A stretch of 16,760 bases of DNA, taken from Rodentolepis nana (lineage: Eukaryota; Platyhelminthes; Cestoda; Cyclophyllidea; Hymenolepididae). The stretch is taken from the NCBI GenBank assembly GCA_900617975.1, contig UZAE01014094.1, positions 1-16,760 of the forward strand, read 5' to 3'. The notes under the pieces were generated by a model that had not been told where the DNA came from, ran no database searches, and saw only the letters and a program-made list of their open reading frames with translations. This document shows positions 1 through 9,784 of the stretch, one piece after another. How positions within the stretch are numbered: the first letter of the stretch is position 1; each line of letters starts with the position of its first letter. The position numbers were made by a program, and so were the translations under genes.

Positions 1-1182
1 GGGGGGGGGGGATTTCAACGGTTATGACAAGTTTAACCCGTTGTCTTGATAGCCAAATTCCCACAGAATAATGGCAAAATACCCCGATAAGTCAACTTTG
101 TGGCCCAAAATGGCCAAATCAGGACTGAGGCTGTGTATAGACATCTTTGCCCTTCAATTCACCCCCACAAAACTTTGCGTCTAAACCCTGCGACCTTGTC
201 TTAATCGTATCTAAAATAAATCGCATGTTTCCGTGGGTGCCAAGTCTTGAAAAAGGACGTCAAGGCTGGCACTAACAAAAAAGTTCCAATTGGCCAATTC
301 TGCGAGATACTTAAGTTTCAACTTGATGCACCCAAGGCAATTTTATTACTCTTTTAGAACTGTATTAGTCCTCAATGTGACAATAAAGTAAACTCACTAT
401 TTAAATTGTCTCTCAAAATCGATTTTCAGTCATTTCGTTTGCAATTTGCTCACAATATTCAATTGAATTTTCAAATCTGCCATCTATTTTCACTGACAAG
501 TAAGCATATATTTTGCTAATAGCGATTCATTCGTTATTTCAGATCCGGTGAGTGTAATCACTTCCTTTTTTCCTTTGCCATATTAAAGAACGATTCACAA
601 GGGAATAACATTAAGTCTCTTGGCGGATCACCTTCTTTATTTCAACTATTATGGGGGCAACTTATGGCTGTCTCTAATCTCCACCGAAATGACCTTCAAC
701 ATCATTGGGGGAAGTTATTGGCCTTATAAAATCTCACATTAACCAAGGTACTATGAATGCATCAATCCCGAAAGTGAACAATGCGTGGTTGAAACAAAAT
801 CGAATTGTGCGTCAAGGTAATTGTGGACGAAGTTTTAGGGCGAAATTGGGTCTTCAATATATTTATCAAAAAATGTTAAAAGTTTAAACTTTGGAAATAT
901 TTGACACCAGGATATTTCAGTGTTGGTATGTGCACGAGTCACTGGGCTTATTTTCCATCCATAGATTCATATTTAAAAAGAAAATTAAATATTTGGTTAA
1001 GATTATTCATGCTGCTATTTTTCATGTAAATATATTACTGTTAAAAATTTTTATTTAAAATAAATCCGTTCTTATTCATTGAATAATTTTGTTTTGACTT
1101 ATTCCAACTAACATTTAAGTCTGTTGCGCTCTATTCGACCAACATGATGGGGTACTGGAATGGTATGTTCTTTCCATTAAGT
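1..1182. other. 5' flank of kinase gene, no supported gene
   Basis: AT-rich DNA starting with an 11-base G run at the window edge. I see no convincing coding region. The bases just before the chosen kinase start (TTTCCATTAAG at 1170-1180) closely resemble the acceptor of intron 2, so a 5' UTR intron ending at 1180 is possible. No clear TATA box or promoter can be assigned. Confidence 0.4.
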
Positions 1183-2633
1183 ATGACAACACTGCATCGT
1201 TCAAGAATATACGCCGATGTCAATGCAAATCGTTCAGTGGAGGCATTGGACCAAAGATTTTTTTATATCCACTGGTCAAAAATAAGGTACTGGATCTATG
1301 GAGAAGTTGGAAAAGGGGGCTTTGGTGCTGTTTACAAATGCAGGAGGATGAACGATGGTCAAATATGCGCAGCTAAGGTGTGGTCGAGAAGGAAGTGTTT
1401 CGATGACTTTAAAAATGAGCTAATGTTGCTTACGAGGCTTCAAAGATTTCCAAACATCATCAGGCTATTTGGAGCCGTCAAAATGACTTATGTAAGTGTG
1501 GCTCATTCATGAACAACATGTCTACTTTTATCATTTAAGTACAATATATTTTTCACTTGATCGAAATTTAAACGGATTTGCAAAATCTTTTGTTTGTTTG
1601 TATTCGCTTTGAAATCGCCATAGAAATAGCATAAATCTTGTTGTATTCTTATTAGGATTTGTCTACGTTCTCAATTTTTTATTATTTTTATTTTTCTTTG
1701 ATTATTTCTTTGCAAATAGGTTGGCGGTCCGGCATTAATTTTAGAATACATTGATCCCAGCGGATATCGAAAAATGGCTTGTAAAGCCAATCCTGACGAA
1801 ATTCGCTTCTATATGCGCGAGCTACTAATTGCCATTGATGTATGCCATCGAAATGGCATTATGCATCGCGATATCAAGCCTGATAACCTTTTAATAGATC
1901 TCAACAGGCGAAGACTCCGATTAATTGACTTTAGTTCAGCTAAATACTACATTCCAGAATTAAGCTATTCATTGCATGTTGGCACAAGGAATTATCAAGC
2001 TCCTGAATTGCTGCTTGGATACAGGGTAAGTATATTTCATCTTCTCGTACTCCCCATCTTATTGGTAATAATAATTGGCATATTGTACTGGCTTTGAGCC
2101 TTATCTGACCTTGGGATACCCTCCCCCTCCCCTCCATCAACTCTATCTAGCTAACTGCAAATTTTGGGAATAGTATTTGCTATGCTACATATCTTAACCA
2201 ATTCAAATAGATCGCAGTTTCACAAAAAAATGTTTAGTTTTATCTTATTTCTTTCTTTTTTTCCATTAAGACCTATGATTATTCCCTCGATATGTTCGCA
2301 TTTGGTTGTGTGTTTGCCGAGCTCATTTTCAATTATGAGAGATTTTTCAATGGCGAGGATAGAAGCGATGCCCTGTTGGAGATTATGCAGACACTGGGCA
2401 CTCCAAGCTTACAGGTGTATTTGAGTAAGTATAACATTACTATAGGACACGAGGTGAGGCGAATTCTTAGACCCTACGCGCCAACACCCTTTTACGAATT
2501 TGTGAACTCTCACAATGAGCACATTGTTACCGCGAATTCTTTGAATTTGCTCGAAAATTTGCTCAAATATGATCATCGAGTACGCTTTACCGCCAAAGAG
2601 GCATTAGACCATCCATACTTCAAAGAACGCTGA
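1183..2633 (+). CDS. Diverged casein kinase II alpha-like protein kinase, three exons
   Basis: Spliced CDS join(1183-1491, 1720-2025, 2271-2633), about 325 residues, predicted to transfer phosphate to Ser/Thr. Seen: a CK2alpha-type N-terminal segment (RSRIYADVN), glycine loop GKGGFGAV, AAK lysine, FKNE helix-C glutamate, PNII, PALILEY, EIRFYM, catalytic HRDIKPDN, LRLIDFSSA in place of the metal-binding DFG, APELL, then TYDYSLDMFAFGC, SKYNI, LLKYDHRVRFTAKEALDHPYF and a stop just after the fold. This order and wording follow CK2alpha and no other kinase family I know. Several CK2 hallmarks are changed: the glycine loop is GxGxxG, KPHN is KPDN, DWG is DFS, GPE is APE, and the lysine-rich cluster after the ATP lysine is gone. 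It also lacks the long C-terminal tail. I chose ATG 1183 because it places the start 6-7 residues before the conserved segment, as in CK2alpha; an in-frame ATG at 1144 would add 13 residues. No CK2beta-like gene is present in the window. All exons are open and in phase, so the gene looks intact. Confidence 0.9.
1492..1719 (+). other. Kinase intron 1 (phase 0)
   Basis: The donor is TAT|GTAAGTG at 1491/1492. The acceptor follows a T-rich stretch and reads CAAATAG|GTT at 1719/1720. Splicing joins KMTY directly to VGGPALILEY, matching the order expected for CK2alpha between the helix-C/beta-5 region and the hinge. Reading through without splicing hits a stop at 1510. Confidence 0.85.
2026..2270 (+). 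other. Kinase intron 2 (phase 0)
   Basis: The donor is AGG|GTAAGTA at 2025/2026. The acceptor is TTTTTTCCATTAAG|ACC at 2270/2271, with a long pyrimidine tract before it. Splicing joins LLLGYR to TYDYSLDMF, the position of the CK2alpha LLVDYQ-MYDYSLDMW junction. Both introns are short, about 230-245 bp. Confidence 0.87.
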
Positions 2634-2707
2634 CTTGACTAGAGATAACTACTTATTTTTTATAACACTATACTAGAGTGTATATATATACTTTTGGTTC
2701 TTTTATC

Positions 2708-2713
2708 AATAAA
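2708..2713 (+). terminator. Poly(A) signal of the kinase gene
   Basis: A canonical AATAAA lies 75 nt after the kinase stop codon, in AT-rich DNA and before the first repeat. Its position and spacing suit the 3' end of this transcript. Confidence 0.6.
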
Positions 2714-2820
2714 TTAAACAGAGAAATCACGTTTGTCTTCAATTTGGTGCTTACTACATGCCCCATCTTTGCTTTGTGGGTTTACTTATCGTTAGTATTT
2801 TCATTGTTTTTATTTTAATG

Positions 2821-3168
2821 TTTTATTTATTTATACAAAATGGCAGGCTGTCGGTTAGTTATCATTAGAATTTTAGTTGATCTCGGATTTCACAGAGGAG
2901 AGGAGCAGACAAAGTCACAAAAAGTCGAGAGGAGGAGGCTGAAACGGGCGGGTGGAAGAGATGAGTGATTGACAGATGTGAAAGGGCTGAAAGACACATA
3001 GGTAGAGAAAAGGTATGGTGAGTACTGTGAAAGTGATGGAGTATGACATACAGTGCGGAAATCGTAGTTTGTAGTGAGAAGTCAACTGCCTGCTTATGGG
3101 CATTTTTGCCGTATGAGTATGCGTTGCCCAGGTTACCCCCACGTGAAGGTAAGTCTATCGCGCACCTC
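2821..3168 (-). mobile_element. SINE-like retroposon, copy A
   Basis: Near full-length copy, reverse orientation (its 3' tail is on the left). The tail complement reads ATACAAAATGGCAGGC, followed by an interior of GTCGAGAGG, GGTATGGTGAGTACTGTG and TATGACATACAGT. The 5' head is at the right (CCGTATGAGTATGCGTTGCC, then AAGGTAAGTCTATCGC). The direct repeats TTATTTTAATG (2810-2820) and TTATTTTAAGT (3169-3179) flank it as an imperfect target-site duplication. It has no protein-coding potential. Confidence 0.8.
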
Positions 3169-3469
3169 TTATTTTAAGTGATAAAATTTTATATTCCATT
3201 TTTAAACTTTCGTGCCTAGTGTATCACTAAATATCCAGAAATCGCTTTTATGTGGCGTAAGATAGTTAGTCGCTGGAGATGGAAATCTTTCTCTTTTCCT
3301 TACTTATTTCTTATCTTTCTTTTCGGACATAATATTAAGGTCAATAATCAGTACCTATTAAAGTCCGTTCATGGATTGTTGGTGTCATGGCAAATGACTT
3401 TGTTCGAGCTTCATTGTTTTTCCAATTCAACCACTTTAGCGGGGGAATCCACTAGATTTAAAATAAATA

Positions 3470-4256
3470 AAAGGGGGTGGGGGGACAGAAGAGAGATTCA
3501 AAGATGTAAAAGAGACAGACACAAAGGTAGAAAACATCAAAGTGAAAAAAGTCGAGAGGGGGAGGGGGGGGGAACAAAAGAGTGTTTCAAAGATGTAAAA
3601 GAGACAGACACAAAGTTTGAAGAGTGTTTCAAAGATGTAAAAGAGACAGACACAAAGGTAAAGGTGAGATGAATACTGTAGAGAGACAATGGTAGAAAAA
3701 AGGTGAGGTGTGTACTGTGAAAGGGGTCGAATATGACATACAGTGGGGTCATGGTAGTTTAAACAGACACAAAGGTAGAACAAAGGTGAGGTGAGTACTG
3801 TGTTACACGAAGGTAGAGAAAAAGGTAAGATGAGTACTGTGGAGGCTTAGAAAAGGTAGGAAAAAGGTGAGGTGAGTACTGTGGAAGATACAAATGTAGA
3901 AAAAAGGTGAGGTGAGTACTATGGAAGTATACAGACTCAGAGGTAGAAAAAAGGTGAGGTGAGTACTGTGGAAGTAGACTAATATGCCATACAGTGGGTC
4001 ATGGTAGCTCGAATATGGCATAGAGTGGGATGATGGTAGTTTGAAGTCAGAAGTCAACTGCCGGCGAATATGGCATAGAGTGGGATGATGGTAGTTTGAA
4101 GTCAAGTAGTCGAATTTGACATACAGTGGGGTGATTGTAGTTTGAAGTCATGTCAAATGCCGGTTAATAGACTTTTTTGCCGTATGAGAATGTCAACTGT
4201 CAGTTAATAGACTTTTTGCCGTATGAGTATAAGTTGTCCAGGGAGGTACGTTTATC
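3470..4256 (-). mobile_element. SINE-like retroposon, copy B, internally duplicated
   Basis: Same family in reverse orientation but about 790 bp instead of about 310. The tail that should be at the left is missing. The interior is a ladder of tandem partial duplications: the TTCAAAGATGTAAAAGAGAC block occurs three times at 3496-3650, the AAGGTGAGGTGAGTACTGTG block occurs about six times at 3690-3975, and the GTCATGGTAGTTTGAAGTC and CCGGTTAATAGACTTTTTTG blocks also repeat. The head end (GGAGGTACGTTTATC) abuts the 7SL copy at 4257. Apparent ORFs across this stretch come from the repeats. Confidence 0.75.
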
Positions 4257-4446
4257 GCTGGGCATGGTGCATGCGCCTGTAATCTAGCTACTTGGAGGCC
4301 GGGTGGCTAGAACTGCCTTCGCTGGGAGCTCTGACCTGCGTGCGTGCATGCGGGTCGGGCGTCCGTGCTAATCGCGGCGTCGATATGGTGGTCCTGCCGG
4401 GGAGCGATGCTCTCCAGGTTGCCTAAGAAGGGACGAAACGGTCCAT
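4257..4446 (+). ncRNA. 7SL (SRP) RNA copy, 3'-truncated
   Basis: The sequence starts GCTGGGCATGGTGCATGCGC, followed by CTGTAAT and AGCTACTTGGAGGC, which corresponds to the 5' Alu-domain end of animal 7SL RNA (human form GCCGGGCGCGGTGG, CCTGTAGTCC, AGCTACTCGGGAGGC). It continues through GGTCGGGCGTCCG, GTCGATATGGTGGTCCTGCC and CCAGGTTGCCTAAGAAGGGA, which match the S-domain side of 7SL. Similarity stops at ACGGTCCA. The rest of the S domain (helix 8, the return strand of helix 5) is absent, so about 190 of the roughly 300 nt remain. The RNA normally scaffolds the signal recognition particle. This copy cannot fold fully and is most likely a retroposed pseudogene. The 7SL comparison is from memory. 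Confidence 0.85.
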
Positions 4447-5478
4447 TGGGGATTCGAGAAAGAAACCCTCCCCACTTCTCTTTTCGTAATTCACATTTCT
4501 ACAACCAAATTCCACTTCATATCTTCTAAAATTTTGATTCACCTGCTTGCTGTATGTAAAATGGAATATTTTTATTAAAAAGTACAAAAAACGAAATTAT
4601 ATATATATATATATATCTTTGCCATTACATTATTCTCCGTCTGATATTAGGCTGTAGGCTTATTGGAGGCTTCTACAGTTTTGGAGAGTATTCCATGGAA
4701 GCTAATCCTTGAAGTTGACTGATGGGAACGCCGCTCCTCAATAAACCTCTTTCGAACTTTTTTTGAGCAAAATATAATTTGCCTAAATTTTGCGTACTTC
4801 TAAAAGCCAGTTGATATGAGCTAACGTAGCGGTAAAGTAGCTGACCTCATGTGAGTTTTCCCATGTTGCAAGTTAGTGTATTGATTTAAGTATTTTAAAA
4901 AATCCTTACTCTGCTAAAATCGTGAAAACCATACTGACGGGCTTGGCGTAAAATTGCTAGAAAAGCGGCAGAGCTGGAGCGAGAAAAATACCCCGGGATG
5001 GGAAATCGATCGAGAAATCGTGGGGGGGAATTAAAATGTTTGAATTTTGGAGTGTGAAACAGTGGATCTCCTATTGAGTTAATATTCTATTGTTCAATTT
5101 TTTAATCCTTTCGATTTTCACCTAATATACCTTGATTAATCGATTTCCAATGATCACTCACAAATCAATATTTGTACAACTCTTCCGTATTACTGTAGCT
5201 TAAAGAAATACGATAACAGCACAATAAAGTAAACACTGTAAGCAAAAATTTCAGCATATTCAGTTTTAATGTAAACCGAAGTTTCCATCTTGAAACTTTT
5301 ACGTAAAATTAAATGAAAATACCGTGTTCTCGTTGGAATTGAGCATTAATAATGATCGCTTAATACGCGAACCCGTGAAAAATTTTCTTTTTATTGTAAA
5401 TTAGAAATTAAGCTTTCCACCTCTCTCTGAAATAGAATATTTAAAGACAAAAGGAATTTTGATTCTTAGAAAACTAGT
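4447..5478. other. Intergenic AT-rich DNA with a TA microsatellite
   Basis: No coding region or repeat of the dispersed families is visible. A (TA)n tract lies at 4598-4616. The rest is simple AT-rich sequence. Confidence 0.4.
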
Positions 5479-5482
5479 TTAA

Positions 5483-5710
5483 CCCCTTAAACGCTCTTAG
5501 GAACATGCGGTCCTCTTTCAAAATACGCTCTGCTGGTGGTAGTCCCGTAGCAGAAGGCGCGCTATTGCCGTTTGAGACATGTTTAGTACGTCTATAGCCT
5601 GATACACCACTCGAACTCATCGCGTCGGCGGTATCAGTCTGCTGCTGTGAGACACTCGTGAGTATGACTGAGTGCATATATCAAAAGTTGCTAATCCTGC
5701 CCTTAAAGGA
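5483..5710. mobile_element. Candidate piggyBac-like MITE
   Basis: A 228 bp block, visibly more GC-rich than its flanks, lies between two TTAA sites (5479-5482 and 5711-5714). Its left end reads CCCCTTAAACGC and the reverse complement of its right end reads TCCTTTAAGGGC, an imperfect terminal inverted repeat matching at 8 of 12 positions. TTAA target duplication and CCYT-type ends are typical of piggyBac elements. There is no transposase; a 67-codon reverse-strand ORF inside is not recognised. The short, imperfect TIR could be chance, so this is tentative. Confidence 0.3.
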
Positions 5711-5811
5711 TTAAATCTGTAAAAGTAGTTGGCATAATCTCGTTCACTGATATAATAATGAATCTAATTATTTCACTTTGAGAAACAACTAGTTAATTTG
5801 GCCAATATTAG

Positions 5812-6119
5812 TATTTCAAATGGCAGGCGTTTTGAATAGTTATCATTAGCCATTTAGCTTACTTCGGGCTTCACAGAGGGAGGAACATCAAAGGAAGAAA
5901 AATTCGAGAGGGGGAACAGAGAAGTGATTCAAGGATGCAAAAGAGACAAACAGACACAGAGGCAGAGAAAAAGTAAGATGAGTGCTGTGGAAGGGGTCGA
6001 ATATGACATACAGTGGGTCATGATAGTTTGAAGTGAGAAGTCAACTGCCAGCAAATAGACTTTTTGCCGTATGAGTATACGTTGCCCAGTGTGCACCACG
6101 TGGAGGTAAGTCTATCGCA
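5812..6119 (-). mobile_element. SINE-like retroposon, copy C
   Basis: Near full-length reverse copy. The tail complement TTTCAAATGGCAGGCG is at the left, followed by GTTATCATTAGCC, CTTCGGGCTTCACAGAGG, TTCGAGAGGGGG, GAATATGACATACAGTGGG and AAGTGAGAAGTCAACTGCC. The head GTGCACCACGTGGAGGTAAG, then TCTATCGCA, is at the right. Target-site duplications are not clear beyond a shared TTAATT near both ends. Confidence 0.8.
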
Positions 6120-6663
6120 TTTTAATTCCAACACTTGAATGGTTTTACCAAGCCAGCCAAGTTACTCAATCGGCCTATATAAGATCTGAAGTCAAACTAA
6201 CTTGAAAAACTCAAATAATTAGTTCTGAAATAAAACTTCTAGATCATTAAACCAATACACAGGTGTTAAGTGACTTGAATAACTCGCAGTTAGTCCAACC
6301 AAAATTTCCTTTTCATTTCAACAGTCATTGGTTATGCACCCCGACATATGATCTGGAAACGGAGAATTTTACTCACTCTTCCAATCTAATTAAATAAACG
6401 CCTTAGAATAGTTTGCTTGAGGCGAAATCATAGCAACATCGGCAGTAAAGCTGCAACAAAAACCCCTTTAGTAATTAGCTGAAGAATTAGGAATACACGG
6501 CTGATTGGTTAAGCCTTCATAACCACCTTTTCCGATCTACTATTTTACGGGTCTTGCAAATTGCAAATAATTAAGGGCCTCTTCTACTCTTGCATTCTAA
6601 ACGTCACTATCTATAAAGGTCTTTATAGTTGATTCTCTAATCGAAATCATTAAATAGAATACT
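6120..6663. other. Intergenic, nothing recognised
   Basis: AT-rich sequence between SINE copy C and the LINE fragment. I see no ORF, RNA gene or repeat that I can support. Confidence 0.35.
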
Positions 6664-6676
6664 ATTTTTGGTTGTT

Positions 6677-7095
6677 GAGATAAACGAATGTAGAAAACTC
6701 TGTGAGCTGCTGAGAGAGAAAAACAAAACAGTGGTCCTACAATGGATTCCTGGTCACTGTGGCATTAAAGGCAATGAGCTTGCTGACACACTTGCTAAGA
6801 AGGGGACAACGATTCTGCAATACATGGACTGCCCGATGTCTTTCCACACAATGAAGGCCTTAATCAGGAGAGAATTCCAGACCTCAAGGTGCAACGAAAT
6901 TAAAGCTCGAACAAAGGAGAAACAGTGGACAGAAACGATTGCCTGGCAAAACACCTTCACAGATTGGGAGTATACACTCAACCCACATGCTCCCTATGTA
7001 ACCTACAGGAGGAAATGGAGAAGACCCACCTGATTCGGTGTCCAGTCCTAAAGACAACGACGGAAACCCAGAGATACTGGGAAGCAAGAAGATAG
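6677..7095 (+). pseudogene. LINE ORF fragment: RNase H end plus zinc knuckle
   Basis: The first frame (to 7033) reads QWIPGHCGIKGNELADTLAK, the C-terminal RNase H motif, with the conserved H of GHxG and the D of GNExAD. In a living LINE this domain removes RNA from RNA-DNA hybrids during element copying. A spacer rich in charged residues follows (LIRREFQTSRCNEIK). The expected zinc knuckle, C-x2-C-x9-H-x3-C (CSLC at 6988-6999, H at 7027, C at 7039), then RYWEARR and a stop at 7093, lies in a different frame, so a frameshift separates the two parts between about 6940 and 6987. The N-terminal half of RNase H and all upstream domains are missing. It is not functional. Confidence 0.8.
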
Positions 7096-7204
7096 CTAAT
7101 GAACTGCTATATATGTACCCCCCCCCCCACTCATGGGGGAAGCTGAAGTCAAAGTTTTAGGGCTAATTATAAATATCATAAAGCCTGCCATTTGAAATAA
7201 ATGA
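6677..7204 (+). mobile_element. 5'-truncated LINE (RNase H-bearing non-LTR retrotransposon), 3' end
   Basis: About 530 bp left from a LINE. It carries the C-terminal part of the polyprotein, a short 3' UTR with a C run at 7118-7128, and an A/T-rich tail ending AAGCCTGCCATTTGAAATAA. The 13 bp direct repeats ATTTTTGGTTGTT (6664-6676) and ATTTTTGGTTTTT (7205-7217) flank it, 12 of 13 identical, showing insertion by target-primed reverse transcription with 5' truncation. The last 60 bp or so are nearly the same as the tail of the SINE family. The reverse transcriptase and endonuclease parts are not in this copy. Confidence 0.85.
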
Positions 7205-7217
7205 ATTTTTGGTTTTT

Positions 7218-9145
7218 CAAATAAGCATTGATCTGCAAAATGAAGTGCTGTGTAAGAATCATCCTCGGTTGGGAGAATAAAGTACGGGAAATTGTAATGA
7301 AGTAACTAACCATCTAATTTAATTTGTTAATTAAAGAGCTCAGGACACAAGTCTGCTCGCGAACCTGTGGGAGGAATTTTGCTCACCTTCAATTACTGTA
7401 CTCATTGAGTCTAAAACGCGAACTTCAATACCAAATAAAGTAAAGCTTTACAGAAGTTGAATATTTACTTGTGGGTCATTGAAATCCAGTCCACTTTTAA
7501 GCCTCATGTAGCTAAGAATTGTGAGAGTCGTAAGATCACAGACATTGACGTTGTCATTGATTTAAGCGGATGAATAGCGCCTGTCGTCAGTCTAGGCTTG
7601 TATGTTCAAAATCTTAATAAAACAAGCTTGTGCAATAACGGTACGACTAGGATTGAAATGGCTTTATTCCACTGAAAGTGCTATTCAGCGTTTGCTTGGG
7701 GTAACATAATATTCTCCATTTACCACTTCTAGATCAAAATAAAGTATCGATTCCCCCTTTAGTATTCAAACAGGACCTCTTCCATTTTGACAATCTTGTG
7801 TAATTGATTATTTATTCAGGAATGATGAAAAGTATCTCAAGAGAAATTCAATGAGGTTCGAGAATAGTTTTGTTAGTACTTTTCGCTGCGAATCCTGATC
7901 AGAAATGACCAAGATTTGGCTCCAAAACAGAGGGGGAGGAGTGAGATAATGCCAGTCAACTTAACTAAAGGCATCAACAGGAATCAATAAACAAAATTGG
8001 CACGCGAGCAGTTGATGAACAAAGAACAGGCAGAGCGTGCTTGGAAATTGAAAAAAAATTAAAAGGATCGGGGACTCAGTTTCACCATCATCCGCTGGAA
8101 GAAACTCAGAGAGAAATCGATAAAGCTTAAATTCGATTAAAAATATTGCTCACCAATGAAAATCGGTTCGATAACCCATGGGCATGTTCTTAATAACAAG
8201 AGTTAGAGCAAGGCTCAATAATCAAATCAAATGCCACTTGGTCGATGTATCATGACACTTCATTGGGAGGGGTAGGGGGAGGGAATAAGAATGAGCGTTC
8301 GAACTAAATGGTATTAGTTAAAAATGAGTAACTGAATACAAATTTGTCGTCGTTACTTAAGCAGGGTTTAGAGTGCGTTTTGAATTGAAGTTAGGTGATA
8401 AACATTTATTGTGATTCATTGTTCATGAGTTAATCAGGGTTTGGGGTAACAACGGTGGGGTCACTGAAATACCGTAGGAACCAATTAGGCGGGACCATAC
8501 CTTAGAAGCCATCATATAACGGCTAGCAACAGCATACAACCTCTCCCGAGTATAGAACCCAAAATGGTACCTGGGTCAAGGGTGTACCGAATGAACTACA
8601 AAGAGGATGCATTGAGAGTAAGCAGGCAGGAGGGGGGAGAGATGAGGAGACGTGAAAGCAGATGAATTACGAGTGTGTCTGCTTGTGTGTGCGTGTACGT
8701 GTGTGTGTTTGGGAATGGGCACACAAAGACCACATGAGTCACTTTGCCAAGGGCCCGCGTTAAGGCGTGTGAAGACACACTTTGGAAAGTATCACAAGAG
8801 GTCGTATAGGAAATATGAGAGCTGGTAAGTTTGTTAAGGCATGACTGATGGAGGCTGGTGTCATAGGTACATGATGGCGTATTTGCATAAAGTGACCAGT
8901 GCAATTTTGGCAAAAGGAATGGACGAACCCTTCATTTTTCCCTCCAGGCCTTGCCACCCACGTCTTTGTTAACGATGACAAATTGGTCATAGTTACACTT
9001 GACTGGGAATATCGTTAGAAGACGTTGTTTACTTGAATCAGCTGTCTACACCAAATCTTGCAATAATTTCCCAGGTGAATGGAGGCCAATAGGAGGAAGT
9101 TCGCTTCCACCAAATGCCAATTTTAGCACAATTTTTTGAAGACAA
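7218..9145. other. Intergenic, no gene recognised; short TG-rich tract
   Basis: About 1.9 kb without any supported gene, RNA or dispersed repeat copy. There is a degenerate TG-rich tract at 8672-8710 (GTGTGTGCGTGTACGTGTGT). Reverse-strand ORFs of about 105 and 76 codons around 8596-8990 overlap each other, are low in complexity and match nothing I recognise. Confidence 0.35.
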
Positions 9146-9156
9146 ATTGAATGCTT

Positions 9157-9464
9157 ATTTATATAAAATAGCAGGCTTTATGGTAGTTATCATTAGCCCT
9201 TTGGTTGACTTCGGGCTTCACAGAGAAGAGAAGGAACATCAAAGTGACAAAAAGTCGAGAGGGGGGGAGGGAGGGGTACAGAAGGGTGATTTATAGATGT
9301 AAGAGACAGACACAAAGGTAAAGAAAAAGGTATGGTGAGTACCGTAAAGTGGTGGAATATGACATGCAGTCGAGTCATGGTAGGTTGAAGTCAGAAGTCA
9401 GATGCTTGTTTATAGACTTTATTGCCGAAAGAGAATACATTACCCAGGTACGAACATCGCGCAC
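9157..9464 (-). mobile_element. SINE-like retroposon, copy D
   Basis: Full-length reverse copy. The tail complement TTTATATAAAATAGCAGGC is at the left, the interior reads GTTATCATTAGCCCTTTGG, CATCAAAGTGACAAAAAGTC and GAATATGACATGCAGT, and a diverged head (TTACCCAGGTACGAACATCG) is at the right. The direct repeats ATTGAATGCTT (9146-9156) and ATTGAACACTT (9469-9479) flank it, 9 of 11 identical. The head here is shorter than in other copies; the CACGTGG part is lost. Confidence 0.8.
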
Positions 9465-9784
9465 GAATATTGAACACTTTAAAGTGGCTCAAAGGGGCAA
9501 TATACAAGTCAAACGTCTATAAGATCATTTTTGAATTTCTCATCCTTAAAAACGAAATTTTATGAACTTTGCTTTTTGCCTTGACCAATTATTCCATATT
9601 TTCAAAATTGAACTAAGTACTGGAAGCGGCCAATGCTTTAGAAAATAGTTCTTTGTTTCATTATATTGCTTAAAAGATACCTCTAAGTTTGCCTTAAAGG
9701 CACGGCGCTAGACTACGGAGTTGAGAGTTTGTACCTACACTCAACATAACCTAGCTTAGCATAGCATAATTTAAAGTCAGTGTA

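Noticed and set aside
535..560. A possible micro-exon between an acceptor-like TTATTTCAG and a donor-like GTGAGTG
   Set aside because: It would be only about five bases long with no supporting coding context, so chance is more likely.
1940..2140. 66-codon reverse ORF
   Set aside because: It lies antisense to kinase exon 2 and its intron, a shadow of the real gene.
3250..3672. 140-codon forward ORF
   Set aside because: The second half is the internally duplicated SINE, and the first half has no recognisable domain or splice context.
3436..4105. Reverse ORFs of 71-115 codons rich in STHLTFF- or VSVSFTSL-type repeats
   Set aside because: They are translations of the duplicated pyrimidine-rich part of SINE copy B.
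8160..8185. B-box-like GGTTCGATAACCC, considered as a tRNA T-arm
   Set aside because: The bases around the loop do not form the five-pair T stem, and no acceptor, D or anticodon arms are present upstream.
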